Counted from the stretch's first letter, positions 33,206-45,668 are shown. The stretch: 64,000 nucleotides of DNA from Chryseobacterium oryzae (GCF_022811665.1 NZ_CP094529.1:2604001-2668000), one strand, 5' to 3'. Program-made: numbers and translations. Notes: generated by a model not told the origin, from the letters alone.

Positions 33206-36200
33206 TTAATTCAAATCTTCGAATTCTTTTCTAGAACCTACGATTACACTTTGATATTCTTTAAGACCTGTACCTGCAGGAATTCTGTGTCCTACAATTA
33301 CATTTTCTTTAAGACCGTTAAGATCATCTACCTTACCGGCAACCGCAGCTTCGTTAAGAACTTTAGTTGTTTCCTGGAATGATGCAGCAGACATGAATGA
33401 TTTCGTTTGAAGAGCCGCTCTTGTAATACCTTGTAATACCGGAGTAGCTGTTGCAGGTAGAGCATCTCTTACTTCCACCAAAGCTTGATCTTCACGCTTC
33501 AATTTTGAGTTTTCGTCTCTTAATTCTCTTGCAGTAATCATCTGTCCCGGTTTGAAAGCTTTAGAATCTCCGGCTTCAGTAACTACTTTAAGACCAAATA
33601 CTCTGTTGTTTTCTTCCAAGAAGTCATATTTATGTTCAAGAGCACCTTCAAGGAACTGAGTATCACCTCCATCTACGATAGAAACTTTCGTCATCATCTG
33701 TCTTACGATAATTTCGAAGTGCTTGTCGTCGATTTTTACCCCTTGTAAACGGTAAACTTCCTGAATCTCATTTACTAAATATTCCTGAACTGCAGTTGGA
33801 CCTTTAATTCTCAAGATATCTTCCGGAGTGATAGAACCGTCAGAAAGTGGTGAACCAGCTCTTACGAAGTCGTTCTCCTGTACCAAAATTTGGTTTGATA
33901 ATTTAACTAAATAAATTTTTCTCTCACCAGTTTTAGCTTCAACGATTAATTCACGGTTACCTCTCTTAATTTTTCCGTAAGAGACTACCCCGTCGATTTC
34001 TGTAACCACCGCTGGGTTTGAAGGGTTTCTTGCTTCGAATAATTCGGTAACTCTCGGAAGACCTCCAGTGATATCCCCTGCTTTTGCAGATTTTCTTGGG
34101 ATTTTGATTAAGACTTTACCTGCCTTAATTTTTTCACCGTCGTTAACCATTAAGTGGGCTCCTACCGGTAAGTTGTAACCTTTCTGTTCAACACCTTTAG
34201 AATCTACCACTTTTAAAGTAGGTACAGCTTTCTTGTTTCTCGATTCTGAAATAACTTTCTCTTCGAAACCTGTCTGCTCGTCGATTTCCAATTGGAATGA
34301 AATCCCCTGGATAATATCTTCGTATTCTACTTTACCGGCTGTTTCTGCAATAATAACCGCGTTGTACGGATCCCATCTACAGATCATATCCCCTTTACTT
34401 ACTTTATCTCCCGGTTTTACCGCCAAGATAGCACCATAAGGAATGTTGGCAACCATTAACGGAGTTCTAGCCTCGTTATCTGCCACCAAACGGAATTCTG
34501 TTGAACGTGAAACGACAACTTCAGCTGTATTACCGTTTTCATCTTCAGAAGTAATGGTTCTTACTTCATCCATTTCTACGATACCGTCTCTTCTTGCTAC
34601 AATTGAAGGGTTTTCTGATACGTTTCCTGCAGTACCCCCTTGGTGGAAGGTTCTCAACGTAAGCTGAGTTCCTGGTTCCCCAATAGACTGTGCTGCAATT
34701 ACACCTACCGCTTCACCCATGTGAATCATCTTACCTGTTGCTAAGTTTCTACCGTAACATTTAGCACAGATACCTTTTTTAGTTTCACAAGTTAATGGTG
34801 AACGAACTTCAACCGCTTCTAATCCTGCTTCTTCAATTTTCTTCGCTAAAGATTCAGTAATAACCTCATCTGCTTCAGCAATTAATTCATCACTTTCAGG
34901 ATCATAAATATTATGTAAAGAAACTCTACCTAAAATTCTTTCAGAAATTCTTTCTACAATTTCGTCATTTTTCTTCAAGGCAGTAACTTCTGTACCTCTT
35001 AAAGTTCCACAATCGTCTTCTGTAACGATAACGTCTTGTGCAACGTCTACCAATCTTCTCGTTAAGTAACCTGCATCGGCAGTTTTAAGAGCAGTATCCG
35101 CAAGACCTTTACGGGCACCGTGGGTAGAGATAAAGTATTCTAAAATAGAAAGACCTTCTTTAAAGTTCGCAAGAATCGGGTTTTCGATGATTTCCGCACC
35201 GGTAGAACCAGCTTTTTGCGGTTTCGCCATCAAACCTCTCATCCCGGATAACTGACGGATCTGTTCTTTAGAACCCCTTGCTCCAGAATCAAGCATCATA
35301 TATACAGAGTTGAATCCGCCTTTGTCGGTTTTCATTCTGCTCATGATCATTTCTGTTAATCCTGCGTTGGTATTCGTCCAAACGTCGATTACCTGGTTAT
35401 AACGTTCTGTATCGGTAATTAGACCCATGTTATAGTTAGCTCTAATTTCGTCAACAGCTTCAATAGACTGCGCAATCATCTGTTTTTTCTCTACCGGAAC
35501 TACAATATCTCCAAGAGAGAAAGAAAGACCTCCTTTGAATGCGTTTGAATACCCTAAATCTTTCATGGCATCCAAGAACTTCACAGTTGTAGGAAAATCT
35601 GTATCTGCAAGGATTTTACCGATAACATTTCTTAATGATTTCTTCGTTAAAAGTTCATTAATATATCCTACCTGCTTAGGTACAATCTGGTTGAATAAAA
35701 TTCTACCTACAGAAGTTTCGATTAATCTTGTAACGATTTCTCCGTTTTCTTTAACCGGAAGTCTACATCTTACTTTAGCATTTAAAGATACTCTACCTTC
35801 TGCATAAGCGATTTCTGCTTCTTCAGGAGAATAGAATGCAAGACCTTCTCCTTTTACTTTCATATCTTCTGTAGAACTCAACTCTTTGGTCATGAAATAA
35901 AGACCAAGAACCATGTCCTGAGAAGGTACAGTGATAGGAGAACCATTTGCAGGGTTCAAGATATTTTGTGAACCTAACATCAATAACTGAGCTTCAAGGA
36001 TTGCTTCAGGACCTAACGGTAAGTGTACCGCCATCTGGTCACCATCGAAATCGGCATTGAAGGCCGTTGTTACCAATGGGTGAAGCTGAATTGCTTTTCC
36101 TTCAATCATTTTAGGCTGGAATGCCTGAATACCCAATCTGTGAAGCGTAGGTGCTCTGTTTAGTAAAACAGGGTGACCTTTCATCACGTTTTCAAGGATA

Positions 36201-37471
36201 TCATATACAACAGGTTCTTTTCTGTCGATGATTCTTTTAGCAGATTTTACTGTTTTTACAATTCCTCTTTCAATCAGTTTTCTGATGATGAACGGTTTGT
36301 AAAGTTCCGCTGCCATATCTTTAGGAATACCACATTCGTGAAGCTGTAAGTTTGGACCTACAACAATTACCGAACGCGCAGAGTAATCTACCCTTTTTCC
36401 TAATAGGTTCTGACGGAAACGACCTTGCTTACCTTTCAATGAATCTGAAAGTGATTTCAATGGTCTGTTTGATTCAGATTTTACAGCTGAAGATTTTCTT
36501 GTATTATCGAATAATGAATCTACAGATTCCTGAAGCATACGCTTCTCGTTTCTCAAGATTACTTCAGGAGCTTTAATCTCCAATAATCTCTTCAAACGAT
36601 TGTTTCTGATGATCACTCTTCTGTAAAGGTCATTCAAATCGGAAGTAGCGAAACGTCCTCCATCCAACGGAACCAATGGTCTTAGTTCTGGTGGAATAAC
36701 AGGAAGCACACGCATAATCATCCACTCCGGTCTGTTGATCATTCTTGTATTAGCACCTCTCAATGCCTCTACAACGTTCAATCTTTTTAGAGCTTCAGTT
36801 CTTCTTTGTTTTGAACCTTCGTTGTGAGCTTTGTGTCTCAAGTCGAAAGACAAGGCATCAAGATCAATTCTTTTTAATAATTCCTCAACTGCTTCAGCAC
36901 CCATTTTAGCGATGAATTTGTTTGGATCGGAATCATCAAGATACTGGTTTTCAACAGGAAGAGTTTCCATAATATCAAGATACTCTTCTTCTGTAAGGAA
37001 TTCCATATGATCGAAATCGGAACCGTCTAATTTCTTAGCAATACCTTGTTGAATTACTACATATCTTTCGTAGTAGATAATCATATCCAATTTCTTGGAA
37101 GGAATACCCAAAAGGTAACCGATTTTGTTTGGTAAAGAACGGAAATACCAGATGTGAGCAATAGGAACTACCAAATTGATATGCCCGATTCTCTCTCTAC
37201 GTACTTTTTTCTCAGTAACCTCTACACCACAACGGTCGCAAACGATCCCTTTGTAACGAATTCTCTTGTATTTACCACAAGCACATTCGTAATCTTTAAT
37301 AGGACCGAAGATTTTTTCGCAGAACAAACCATCTCTTTCAGGCTTGTGTGTTCTGTAGTTAATAGTTTCCGGCTTAAGCACCTCCCCTCTTGAGTCTTGT
37401 AAAATAGATTCCGGTGAAGCTAAACCGATGGTTATTTTATTAAATCTACTTGATTTATTTTTATTTGACAT
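33206..37471 (-). CDS. rpoC: DNA-directed RNA polymerase subunit beta'
   Basis: 1421 residues. The N-terminal zinc ribbon ([20 protein letters not shown]) and the catalytic loop [15 protein letters not shown], whose three Asp residues hold the active-site Mg, are intact. So is the second zinc site (CGT ... [13 protein letters not shown]). The length is normal for Bacteroidota. It forms the core enzyme with RpoB and follows rpoB after a 121-bp repeat-rich spacer. Confidence 0.98.
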   Translation of the reverse strand: MSNKNKSSRFNKITIGLASPESILQDSRGEVLKPETINYRTHKPERDGLFCEKIFGPIKDYECACGKYKRIRYKGIVCDRCGVEVTEKKVRRERIGHINLVVPIAHIWYFRSLPNKIGYLLGIPSKKLDMIIYYERYVVIQQGIAKKLDGSDFDHMEFLTEEEYLDIMETLPVENQYLDDSDPNKFIAKMGAEAVEELLKRIDLDALSFDLRHKAHNEGSKQRRTEALKRLNVVEALRGANTRMINRPEWMIMRVLPVIPPELRPLVPLDGGRFATSDLNDLYRRVIIRNNRLKRLLEIKAPEVILRNEKRMLQESVDSLFDNTRKSSAVKSESNRPLKSLSDSLKGKQGRFRQNLLGKRVDYSARSVIVVGPNLQLHECGIPKDMAAELYKPFIIRKLIERGIVKTVKSAKRIIDRKEPVVYDILENVMKGHPVLLNRAPTLHRLGIQAFQPKMIEGKAIQLHPLVTTAFNADFDGDQMAVHLPLGPEAILEAQLLMLGSQNILNPANGSPITVPSQDMVLGLYFMTKELSSTEDMKVKGEGLAFYSPEEAEIAYAEGRVSLNAKVRCRLPVKENGEIVTRLIETSVGRILFNQIVPKQVGYINELLTKKSLRNVIGKILADTDFPTTVKFLDAMKDLGYSNAFKGGLSFSLGDIVVPVEKKQMIAQSIEAVDEIRANYNMGLITDTERYNQVIDVWTNTNAGLTEMIMSRMKTDKGGFNSVYMMLDSGARGSKEQIRQLSGMRGLMAKPQKAGSTGAEIIENPILANFKEGLSILEYFISTHGARKGLADTALKTADAGYLTRRLVDVAQDVIVTEDDCGTLRGTEVTALKKNDEIVERISERILGRVSLHNIYDPESDELIAEADEVITESLAKKIEEAGLEAVEVRSPLTCETKKGICAKCYGRNLATGKMIHMGEAVGVIAAQSIGEPGTQLTLRTFHQGGTAGNVSENPSIVARRDGIVEMDEVRTITSEDENGNTAEVVVSRSTEFRLVADNEARTPLMVANIPYGAILAVKPGDKVSKGDMICRWDPYNAVIIAETAGKVEYEDIIQGISFQLEIDEQTGFEEKVISESRNKKAVPTLKVVDSKGVEQKGYNLPVGAHLMVNDGEKIKAGKVLIKIPRKSAKAGDITGGLPRVTELFEARNPSNPAVVTEIDGVVSYGKIKRGNRELIVEAKTGERKIYLVKLSNQILVQENDFVRAGSPLSDGSITPEDILRIKGPTAVQEYLVNEIQEVYRLQGVKIDDKHFEIIVRQMMTKVSIVDGGDTQFLEGALEHKYDFLEENNRVFGLKVVTEAGDSKAFKPGQMITARELRDENSKLKREDQALVEVRDALPATATPVLQGITRAALQTKSFMSAASFQETTKVLNEAAVAGKVDDLNGLKENVIVGHRIPAGTGLKEYQSVIVGSRKEFEDLN

Positions 37472-37479
37472 AATTTTTT

Positions 37480-37592
37480 AGATTTTAGATTTCAGATTTC
37501 AGATTTCAGACGAAATCATCATTCCAAATTCAACTGGTTTTAAAATTTTTAGAGCCACATAATCTGACATCTAGTGTCTGACATCTGATATC
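37480..37592. repeat. inverted-repeat spacer between rpoB and rpoC
   Basis: Iterated agatttcagatttcagatttcagac on one side and tctgacatctagtgtctgacatctgatatcttac on the other form a long imperfect hairpin. It is of the same class as the paaJ-paaI spacer, here inside an essential operon. Confidence 0.6.
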
Positions 37593-40500
37593 TTACTCCT
37601 CCAATCTTACGTCTAATCCAAGACCTTGTAACTCGTGAAGTAATACATTGAAAGATTCCGGAATACCAGGTTCTGGCATTGCTTCTCCTTTTGCAATCGC
37701 TTCATAAGTTTTTGCTCTACCAATCACGTCATCCGACTTCACAGTCAAGATTTCTCTCAAGATGTTAGATGCACCGAATGCTTCAAGTGCCCAAACCTCC
37801 ATCTCTCCAAAACGCTGTCCACCAAACTGAGCTTTACCTCCTAAAGGCTGCTGAGTAATGAGTGAATAAGGTCCAATAGAACGTGCGTGCATTTTGTCGT
37901 CAACCATGTGTCCTAATTTCAACATATAGATGATACCAACTGTTGCCGCTTGTGAGAATCTCTCTCCGGTACCACCATCGTAAAGATAAGTATGTCCGAA
38001 TTTAGGAAGACCTGCTTTATCGGTATATTCTGTAATCTGATCTAATGTTGCTCCATCAAAGATTGGCGTAGCGAACTTCATACCCAGTTTCTGACCAGCC
38101 CATCCAAGAACTGTTTCATAAATCTGTCCGATGTTCATACGAGAAGGTACCCCAAGTGGATTCAATACGATATCTACCGGTGTTCCGTCTTCTAGGAAAG
38201 GCATATCTTCTTCACGAACGATTCTCGAAACGATACCTTTGTTACCGTGACGACCTGCCATTTTATCCCCAACATTCAGTTTACGTTTTTTAGCAATATA
38301 GACTTTAGCCAACTTCATGATACCTGCAGGAAGCTCATCTCCGATTGAAATTGCAAATTTCTCACGGTTTTTAACTCCTTGGATATCGTTGTATTTAATT
38401 TTGTAATTGTGAATTAATTGTTTAATTAACTCATTTTTATCGTTATCAACAGTCCAATCTGCACCGCTAACGTTTACATAATCTTCAACTGAAGTTAACA
38501 ATTTATGAGTGAATTTAACACCCTTACCGATAATTTCTTCGTCTAAGTCATTAGTAACTCCCTGAGAAGTTTTACCGCTCACTAACGTGTTCAATTTTTC
38601 GATTAAAGTATTTCTTAACTCGTCAAACTTAGCTTTGTAAGTGTTTTCAATTTCTTCAAGCTTCAGTTTTTCTTCAGTTCTTTTCTTTTTATCTTTAATG
38701 TTTCTTGAGAACAATTTTTTATCGATAACAACACCTCTTAATGATGAATCTGCTTTCAATGAAGCATCTTTTACATCACCAGCTTTGTCACCGAATATTG
38801 CTCTAAGTAATTTTTCTTCCGGCGTAGGATCAGATTCTCCTTTTGGAGTAATCTTACCAATCATGATATCACCAGGCTTCACTTCAGCCCCGATTCTAAT
38901 CATACCGTTCTCATCAAGATCTTTAGTAGCTTCTTCAGAAACGTTCGGAATATCTGCTGTAAGTTCTTCCATACCTAATTTGGTATCACGAACTTCAAGA
39001 GAATATTCATCTACGTGGATTGAAGTAAACCAGTCTTCACGCACAACTTTTTCGTTGATTACGATGGCATCCTCGAAGTTGTATCCTTTCCAAGGCATGA
39101 ACGCTACAACAAGGTTTCTACCAAGAGCCAATTCTCCTTTTTCTGTAGCATAACCATCACAAAGAACCTGTCCTTTCTGTACTGTATCTCCAACTCTTAC
39201 GTTTGGTCTTAGAGTAATGGTTGTACTTTGGTTGGTTTTTCTGAATTTTGTTAAATTATATGTTTTCGTAGCAGATTCGAATGATACTAAATCTTCGTCT
39301 TCGCTTCTTTCATATTTAATAACAATTTTATCTGCATCTACATATTCTACGCTACCTCTTCCTTCTGCATTAATTAAAATTCTAGAATCTTTAGCCACCT
39401 GTTGTTCCAGACCTGTACCTACGATTGGAGCTTGTGGCTTCAACAAAGGAACTGCCTGACGCATCATGTTAGATCCCATCAATGCACGGTTCGCATCATC
39501 ATGTTCCAAGAACGGAATTAATGAAGCTGAAATACCAGAAATCTGGTTAGGCGCTACATCAATTAAATTAACTTCAGAAGGTTCTACTACAGGATAATCT
39601 CCATCAAGACGGGCAATAATTCTATCTGTTTCGAAATCACCATTGTCACTTAACTCAACGTTTGCCTGAGCAATTACTTTATCTTCTTCGTCCTCCGCAT
39701 TTAAATAGATTGGATCTGCATTTAAATCTACTTTACCACCTTCAACTTTTCTGTATGGAGTTTCAATGAAACCTAGAGTATTGATTTTAGCATAAATCCC
39801 TAGAGAAGAAATCAAACCAATGTTTGGTCCTTCCGGAGTTTCAATCGGACAAATTCTTCCGTAGTGAGTATGGTGAACGTCTCGAACCTCGAAACCTGCT
39901 CTTTCTCTTGATAAACCACCAGGCCCTAGTGCAGAAAGTCTACGCTTGTGCGTAATTTCTGAAAGTGGGTTGGTTTGGTCCATAAACTGAGAAAGCTGGT
40001 TGGTACCAAAGAATGAGTTAATTACTGATGTTAAAGTTTTAGCGTTAACAAGATCTAGCGGAGTAAAGATTTCGTTATCTCTAACGTTCATTCTCTCCTT
40101 AATTGTTCTTGCAATTCTAGAAAGACCTACACCGAACTGCCCTGCCAATTGCTCACCAACAGTTTTAATTCTTCTGTTAGATAAGTGGTCGATATCATCA
40201 ACCTCAGCTTTAGAGTTAACCAATTCTATTAAGTGTCTTACAATCGCAATGATATCTTCTTTGGTAAGAACCTCAGTGGTTGTAGGAATATTAAGACCTA
40301 ATTTTTTGTTCAGTCTGTAACGTCCAACTTCTCCTAATGAATATCTTTGCTCGGAGAAGAATAATTTTTCGATAATTCCTCTTGCAGTTTCCTCATCTGG
40401 CGGATCTGCATTTCTTAACTGACGGTAGATGTATTCTACTGCTTCTTTTTCAGAGTTAGTAGGGTCTTTTTGTAAAGTATTCTGGATGATAGAGAATTCG

Positions 40501-41414
40501 TTTGAATTTTCTTTGTGAATCAGGATAGATTTCACACCAGCATCCAAAATAAGATCTAAATGCTCTTTTTCAAGAATTGTTTCTCTATCTAAGATGATTT
40601 CGTTTCTTTCGATAGAAACAACCTCACCGGTATCTTCGTCTACGAAATCTTCAAACCAAGTGTTCAAAACTCTCGCAGCTAATGTTCTTCCTTCTACTTT
40701 TTTAAGGGCAGCTTTAGAAACTTTTACTTCTTCTGCAAGGTCGAAAATCTGAAGAATATCCTTATCAGATTCGAAACCGATTGCTCTTAATAATGTTGTT
40801 AAAGGTAATTTTTTCTTACGATCGATATACGCGTACATTACGCTGTTGATATCGGTTGTAAATTCCATCCAAGATCCTTTAAAAGGAATAATTCTTGAAT
40901 AATACAATTTGGTTCCGTTAGCGTGATATGTCTGTCCGAAGAACACACCCGGAGATCTGTGTAACTGAGTTACAATAACACGCTCCGCTCCATTAATAAT
41001 GAATGAACCAGAAGGGGTCATATAAGGAACCGGACCTAAATATACATCCTGTACAACTGTCTGAAAATCTTCATGTTCAGGGTCTGTACAATATAATTTA
41101 AGTCTGGCTTTTAGAGGAACTGAATACGTTAAACCTCTTTCCACACACTCGTCGATCGAATAACGTGGAGAATCTACCAAATAATCTAAAAACTCCAATA
41201 CGAATTGGTTTCTAGAATCGGTAATAGGAAAGTTTTCCTGGAAGGTTTTATGCAAACCTTCTTTCTTTCTGTCCTCAGGAAGTGTATCTAACTGGAAAAA
41301 ATCTTTAAATGACTCTAACTGGATATCTAAGAAATCCGGAGTAATGATTTTTCCTTTAGCCGAAGAGAAATTAATTCTCTCCACTCCCCTAGTTGTTGAT
41401 GTTGTTTTACTCAT
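37593..41414 (-). CDS. rpoB: DNA-directed RNA polymerase subunit beta
   Basis: 1273 residues with all the expected blocks. These include the rifampicin-binding region around [33 protein letters not shown], the [17 protein letters not shown] motif, [15 protein letters not shown], and the C-terminal [21 protein letters not shown]. The rifampicin region shows the common sensitive-type residues by eye. It is separated from rplL by about 9 kb of unrelated genes, unlike the standard arrangement, so it must have its own promoter. Confidence 0.98.
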   Translation of the reverse strand: MSKTTSTTRGVERINFSSAKGKIITPDFLDIQLESFKDFFQLDTLPEDRKKEGLHKTFQENFPITDSRNQFVLEFLDYLVDSPRYSIDECVERGLTYSVPLKARLKLYCTDPEHEDFQTVVQDVYLGPVPYMTPSGSFIINGAERVIVTQLHRSPGVFFGQTYHANGTKLYYSRIIPFKGSWMEFTTDINSVMYAYIDRKKKLPLTTLLRAIGFESDKDILQIFDLAEEVKVSKAALKKVEGRTLAARVLNTWFEDFVDEDTGEVVSIERNEIILDRETILEKEHLDLILDAGVKSILIHKENSNEFSIIQNTLQKDPTNSEKEAVEYIYRQLRNADPPDEETARGIIEKLFFSEQRYSLGEVGRYRLNKKLGLNIPTTTEVLTKEDIIAIVRHLIELVNSKAEVDDIDHLSNRRIKTVGEQLAGQFGVGLSRIARTIKERMNVRDNEIFTPLDLVNAKTLTSVINSFFGTNQLSQFMDQTNPLSEITHKRRLSALGPGGLSRERAGFEVRDVHHTHYGRICPIETPEGPNIGLISSLGIYAKINTLGFIETPYRKVEGGKVDLNADPIYLNAEDEEDKVIAQANVELSDNGDFETDRIIARLDGDYPVVEPSEVNLIDVAPNQISGISASLIPFLEHDDANRALMGSNMMRQAVPLLKPQAPIVGTGLEQQVAKDSRILINAEGRGSVEYVDADKIVIKYERSEDEDLVSFESATKTYNLTKFRKTNQSTTITLRPNVRVGDTVQKGQVLCDGYATEKGELALGRNLVVAFMPWKGYNFEDAIVINEKVVREDWFTSIHVDEYSLEVRDTKLGMEELTADIPNVSEEATKDLDENGMIRIGAEVKPGDIMIGKITPKGESDPTPEEKLLRAIFGDKAGDVKDASLKADSSLRGVVIDKKLFSRNIKDKKKRTEEKLKLEEIENTYKAKFDELRNTLIEKLNTLVSGKTSQGVTNDLDEEIIGKGVKFTHKLLTSVEDYVNVSGADWTVDNDKNELIKQLIHNYKIKYNDIQGVKNREKFAISIGDELPAGIMKLAKVYIAKKRKLNVGDKMAGRHGNKGIVSRIVREEDMPFLEDGTPVDIVLNPLGVPSRMNIGQIYETVLGWAGQKLGMKFATPIFDGATLDQITEYTDKAGLPKFGHTYLYDGGTGERFSQAATVGIIYMLKLGHMVDDKMHARSIGPYSLITQQPLGGKAQFGGQRFGEMEVWALEAFGASNILREILTVKSDDVIGRAKTYEAIAKGEAMPEPGIPESFNVLLHELQGLGLDVRLEE

Positions 41415-41720
41415 AAAACTTTTAAGAAAGGGTTAAAAAATATTTTGATTAAAAAATATCAGAAAATTTAAAAAAAAGAGATCACGAGGCTAGATTATTG
41501 ATATTTGGCACTATTGTAAAGAAATCTTGCACCCTAGTTCTTAATTCTAATTTCCTAACTGCAACACCGGTATATCTTTTCACGGCGTAATGCAAAATAC
41601 TTTATACTTCAGCCTAATTTAGTGAACAATACAAATAGAAAACGCCCTCTCAATTACATGAAAGAGTATTCTTTATTTGAATTAATATTGTAAATCGTGC
41701 CAAATGATTTTGCAAATATA
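41415..41720 (-). promoter_or_regulatory. rpoB leader region with candidate promoter
   Basis: About 300 bp without an ORF precede rpoB. A TATATTTG box (41713-41720, minus strand) fits the Bacteroidota -7 consensus, but its -33 element is weak. The implied leader of roughly 300 nt contains CTAGGGTGCAAGATTTC near 41521-41537 and short complementary segments (CTCT...GAGAG near 41645-41670). It could regulate or pause transcription of rpoBC. Confidence 0.4.
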
Positions 41721-41743
41721 TGACATTTAAACAAATAAAAAAA

Positions 41744-41771
41744 ATATGCCACTCAAATTTGAGTGGCATAT
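41744..41771 (-). terminator. rho-independent terminator of surface-protein operon
   Basis: ATATGCCACTCAAA / TTTGAGTGGCATAT, a perfect 14-bp palindrome followed on the minus strand by TTTTTTTT. It lies 27 bp past the stop of the 861-residue T9SS protein and isolates rpoB from it. Confidence 0.88.
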
Positions 41772-41797
41772 CTAAATGAGTTAGGAAATCTTTTTAA

Positions 41798-44383
41798 TTA
41801 TTTAACAATAATTTTATAAGATTTTACACTTTCTCCAGTTTGAAGTTTCACAATGTAAAATCCAGCAACTAGAGATGCTGTAGAAACCTGTATTTTCCCT
41901 ACAAAAGAGTCAGATTTTACTAATTGACCTTGTGCGGAGTAAATATAGTATGTTGTCTTTCCTTCTGGATTTTTAGTTTCTATATTTAGCACATCACCTG
42001 ATTTAACTGGATTTGGATAAATTTTATCATCTTTTATTACCTCTGGCTCGACGTTAGAGAAACCAACTCTACCTTGAAGTGAATACGGTGAAAGTGGAGA
42101 ACCTGGAGCACCTCTATTTACTATATCAGTGTCAATTTGGTCCATGATACCATCTTTATCATTATCTTTTATTAAGTTGATAAAACCTCCAAATAATGGA
42201 TCTAAATTTTCTTTGCCAATTTTATGCAAATCAAAATCAAAACTGTTTGATTTTAAATCCATATAATCTGGAACACCATCACCATCGGTATCTTTAAGTT
42301 TATATTTCATTACTCCTGAGTCCGGAGAGGTTTCTAATATATCTGCAATACCATTTGTACCAACTGAAATATCTGAATCTATAATACCATTTTTATCTTT
42401 GTCTATAGTATTAAGAACGCTCATTGGAATTCCCGCTTCAAAAAGATCTAAAATACCATCATTATCAGAATCCAGATCTCTATAATTTGGTACAGAATCG
42501 CCTAAAACTGAAATGAAATTCTGATCTCCTTCATTATCATCATCTTCGTAAAAGCCATTTTTATTAACATCTTCAAGTGCATCGGGAATACCATCATTAT
42601 CAGAGTCCATATCACAGGCATCCGGTACACCATCTCCATCTGTATCTAACGCTTGAGACTTATCATTAAGTGCTGAACATCCTTCTGCACAATCTGGAAT
42701 ACCATTACCATTGTTATCAATAGAATCATTTCCGTTAGGACAAAGATCATAGCAGTTTGGCACCCCGTCATTATCATCATCCTTGCTTGCAAAAGCATTG
42801 TATATATTGTAAGTTTGTGGAAAACGTATACCAGAACCACTGTAGAACGTAATTTTCATTCTATTAAATGGTTTTGTAGACTTACCACCAACATAAAACT
42901 TATTAGAGTTAGACGTAATTAAATTACCACTTATAAGACTGCCAGAACCTGTGAAAACATCTGTTTGCACATTATCTCGGTAAAGCGTCACCGTAACAAG
43001 CTCTAAGAAACTTACCCCTGCAAGATTGGCCGCCTTGTCTATTGTGAAACCCGCGAAAGTATTTGCAGGTTGTATAGAATTAGTATTAACCGTTGCATAA
43101 GCAGAAAATAAACTTAAGAAAGAAGCCGCAGGTATAGTAGCCGTTGCATAATTCTCTTTGTTGGCATCAACAATAGCTTCCGGGTTTATCATTTTAGAAA
43201 ATAATATACCAAATAAGCCTTGCCCAGAAGTCCAATTAATACCTGTTTGCAAATTACCAGCGATTGCAGAAACACTTGTTTGTATCTTATCATCACAATC
43301 GCAACCAACTGGTTCTTCAAAAGCATAGTAAACCTTCAGTGCACCAAGGTTTACACCTAAAGTTTGTGTCACCTTTAGTCTAATTTCATTAAAAGGTTTT
43401 GTTGTATTGAGCGATACTTTTTGCTTCCCTGTACCAAAACCTAAAACTTTGATATTGATAATACCACCACCATTAAGTAGATTTTCAGAATCTTGTAGCT
43501 GACCATACAGGTAAGTTTCGATAGTTATATTTTTCAAAAACTCGGCACTTAACAACTTACCTTCATCATCTGGAGAGATTACGAAACCAGCTCTATTACC
43601 AGCAGGATACGTTTGATTTGTATCTAGTAAACCTACAGAATAAGATCCCGCTACACCCAATGGCAACATAATGGTACCAAAAGAGTTCTTATCACCATCG
43701 GAGATATTTTGCTTATTAAAAACATAAGATAATGGTGCGATAAAACTACTACTACCAGATACATTATTATCTACACCACTACCAGAAATAATATCATCAC
43801 AAATGTTATTATTATCTTCTGGCATCTTCTTAGGATCAAAAGCAAATGCATAGTACACATTCATCGCAGTGAAAATGGATATTGCATTTTTTTGATATAA
43901 TCTTACTTCATTAAAACTTTTATTTGTCCTAAAATGCAAGAATATTCTTGATTTGTTACCCGCGAAAGCAGGAACAGAAAGAAGCGAAGTACTTGTTGTA
44001 GATTCTTGCAAAACGCCATCTTTATAAGTACTAATCCTTAAAGAACTCAATAAGCTCGCAGTGATTAAACCTCCACCAAGATCTATATTAAACCCTGTTA
44101 TTGTACCCGCAGGGTAATTATGATTTTTATCTTTTACAGAAATACCATTCCCTCCAGACAATGTTACAAAACTACCCATGGAAACGTAATTATTAAGATT
44201 GGAATCTATGAGTGGATCTAAAGAACCATTATAACAACCAAAGCAAAAACCATTATCGTTTACTGCTTTTGCCTCTATAGCTCCACCACGCATCGGTGTA
44301 TAGCCTTGTGCCAAGATATTGGCAGAAAATAGTACTAGGGCTAGTATAACCAAATACTTCTTTAAAAATGTAACATTCATCAT
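41798..44383 (-). CDS. T9SS-secreted protein with thrombospondin type-3 repeats
   Basis: 861 residues. A signal peptide (ending NILAQ, about residue 26) is followed by three tandem modules of about 160 residues (about 45-180, 200-350, 370-530), each ending in a related motif (FNEVRLYQ...YYAFAFDP; FNEIRLKV...YYAFEEP; FNRMKITF...YNAFASKD). Then come Asp-rich calcium-binding thrombospondin type-3 repeats (DTDGDGVPDACDMDSDNDG and similar, about 535-740). A C-terminal T9SS type-A sorting domain (IYPNPVKSGDVLNIETKN ... GFYIVKLQTGESVKSYKIIVK) follows. It should be a surface-attached or secreted adhesin-like protein. It begins 16 bp after the 388-residue gene, in the same operon. Confidence 0.9.
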   Translation of the reverse strand: MMNVTFLKKYLVILALVLFSANILAQGYTPMRGGAIEAKAVNDNGFCFGCYNGSLDPLIDSNLNNYVSMGSFVTLSGGNGISVKDKNHNYPAGTITGFNIDLGGGLITASLLSSLRISTYKDGVLQESTTSTSLLSVPAFAGNKSRIFLHFRTNKSFNEVRLYQKNAISIFTAMNVYYAFAFDPKKMPEDNNNICDDIISGSGVDNNVSGSSSFIAPLSYVFNKQNISDGDKNSFGTIMLPLGVAGSYSVGLLDTNQTYPAGNRAGFVISPDDEGKLLSAEFLKNITIETYLYGQLQDSENLLNGGGIINIKVLGFGTGKQKVSLNTTKPFNEIRLKVTQTLGVNLGALKVYYAFEEPVGCDCDDKIQTSVSAIAGNLQTGINWTSGQGLFGILFSKMINPEAIVDANKENYATATIPAASFLSLFSAYATVNTNSIQPANTFAGFTIDKAANLAGVSFLELVTVTLYRDNVQTDVFTGSGSLISGNLITSNSNKFYVGGKSTKPFNRMKITFYSGSGIRFPQTYNIYNAFASKDDDNDGVPNCYDLCPNGNDSIDNNGNGIPDCAEGCSALNDKSQALDTDGDGVPDACDMDSDNDGIPDALEDVNKNGFYEDDDNEGDQNFISVLGDSVPNYRDLDSDNDGILDLFEAGIPMSVLNTIDKDKNGIIDSDISVGTNGIADILETSPDSGVMKYKLKDTDGDGVPDYMDLKSNSFDFDLHKIGKENLDPLFGGFINLIKDNDKDGIMDQIDTDIVNRGAPGSPLSPYSLQGRVGFSNVEPEVIKDDKIYPNPVKSGDVLNIETKNPEGKTTYYIYSAQGQLVKSDSFVGKIQVSTASLVAGFYIVKLQTGESVKSYKIIVK

Positions 44384-44399
44384 TTATATTAAAAAAAAA

Positions 44400-45566
44400 T
44401 TAATTATCTAATACTCTCCAACCACTTCCGTCGCAACCTAGAAAGTTACTACCTGTAAAAACGATCAAACCTGCATTGTTGGCATTACACGTTGGTGCAG
44501 TAGAAACTGTTGTCACTTTGATGCCCGTTTTCACAGCAAGATCCGCATCACCGTCACTTGTTGTACGTGCCACATTAATACCTACTCTAGTAGAGGTACT
44601 ACCTTGCCCATGTACAAAAGAATGCATGTTATTCGCATAAATATTTGAATTGTTATCAGCTGAACCAGACACACCACCATTTCCAACAATAATTGTATTA
44701 TTCCCAACTGTCCCATCATTATTAAATCCGAGTGTTACAACATTTGTTGCTGCTTTATTGCTTGAACCAAAAGCAATCCCGCCAGTAACTGTATTACTAT
44801 TACCAAATGCCATCCCAGCATTTACACTATTACTTGAACCAATAGCAAGATTGTTAGGATTTGCCGAACCTCCTGTTTTATTAGATCGTCCAAAAGCCAT
44901 ACCCGAATTCATCTCATTACCCTCTCCATAAATATAAACTGGCTGAGTGGAGGCAGAGCTAATATCATTACTCTTACCTAGTACAAATCTTGAACTATCT
45001 CCCATTGAACTTGCCGTACCAATATTGTTATTAGATCCCCAAACAAACCCAGCATAAGGTGATGATGTGCTACTATTGCCACCAATAAAATTACCGTTAG
45101 TATCAATCGTAGCAACAATTTTTCCATTGGTACCGACTGTTAGATTTTGTGCATCCTTCGTCCCAATAAAGTTGCCTGAGCTAATTGCACTGCCTAAGGC
45201 TCCAGATGCTGCAGTAGTACCAGAGTTGCCCAATAAACTCCAATCCGCACCACTCATATTAATCCATTTAGCACCATCGTAAAAGTAATAACCAACAGCT
45301 GTAACATTGGTAGTTTGGCTAGTTGCAGCATCTGTTCTTGCTGCAGTAACGAACACAATAGCTCCCGTTTGATCGGTTGTGTAAGTTTTCCCATTTAATT
45401 GATTACCCGATAATCTAGGTGCTATTACACCGTCTAATACTGCACTTGATGAAGCTTGTCCTACAATATCTAATGTAGCTTTTGGCTGCGCTGTTCCTAT
45501 ACCCACTTGTGCGCTAATGGTTCCAATGCCCAAACCCAGGCAAAGTAAAATAACTTTGTTTTTCAT
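44400..45566 (-). CDS. secreted repeat protein with YadA-head-like segments
   Basis: 388 residues. A signal peptide (MKNKVILLCLGLGIGTISAQ) leads into the VGIGTxQPxATLDIVG opening found in many secreted Bacteroidota proteins. Residues about 165-300 contain repeated Gly/Asn/Ser turns such as NNLAIGSSNSVNAGMAFGNSN and IAFGSSNKAATNVVTLGF, similar to the left-handed beta-roll of YadA-type trimeric adhesin heads. No membrane anchor or T9SS domain is visible, so it may assemble with other surface proteins. It is the first gene of a two-gene operon with the 861-residue protein. Confidence 0.75.
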   Translation of the reverse strand: MKNKVILLCLGLGIGTISAQVGIGTAQPKATLDIVGQASSSAVLDGVIAPRLSGNQLNGKTYTTDQTGAIVFVTAARTDAATSQTTNVTAVGYYFYDGAKWINMSGADWSLLGNSGTTAASGALGSAISSGNFIGTKDAQNLTVGTNGKIVATIDTNGNFIGGNSSTSSPYAGFVWGSNNNIGTASSMGDSSRFVLGKSNDISSASTQPVYIYGEGNEMNSGMAFGRSNKTGGSANPNNLAIGSSNSVNAGMAFGNSNTVTGGIAFGSSNKAATNVVTLGFNNDGTVGNNTIIVGNGGVSGSADNNSNIYANNMHSFVHGQGSTSTRVGINVARTTSDGDADLAVKTGIKVTTVSTAPTCNANNAGLIVFTGSNFLGCDGSGWRVLDN

Positions 45567-45623
45567 ATTTTATCGTATTTTATTAATAAATAATGTGTGA
45601 TAATAAAAATCACTCACCCAAAT

Positions 45624-45658
45624 CATCATCATTCTTTATCTTATAAAAAATGATGATG
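45624..45658 (-). terminator. possible hairpin between 239- and 388-residue genes
   Basis: CATCATCATT (45624-45633) and AATGATGATG (45649-45658) form a 10-bp stem with a 15-nt loop. It lies just downstream of the 239-residue gene stop. T-run is weak on the minus strand. Confidence 0.4.
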
Positions 45659-45668
45659 CAATATTAGA

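Noticed and set aside
38641-39153. 170-residue plus-strand ORF opposite rpoB
   Set aside because: Shadow of rpoB; Ser-rich, no family-like features.
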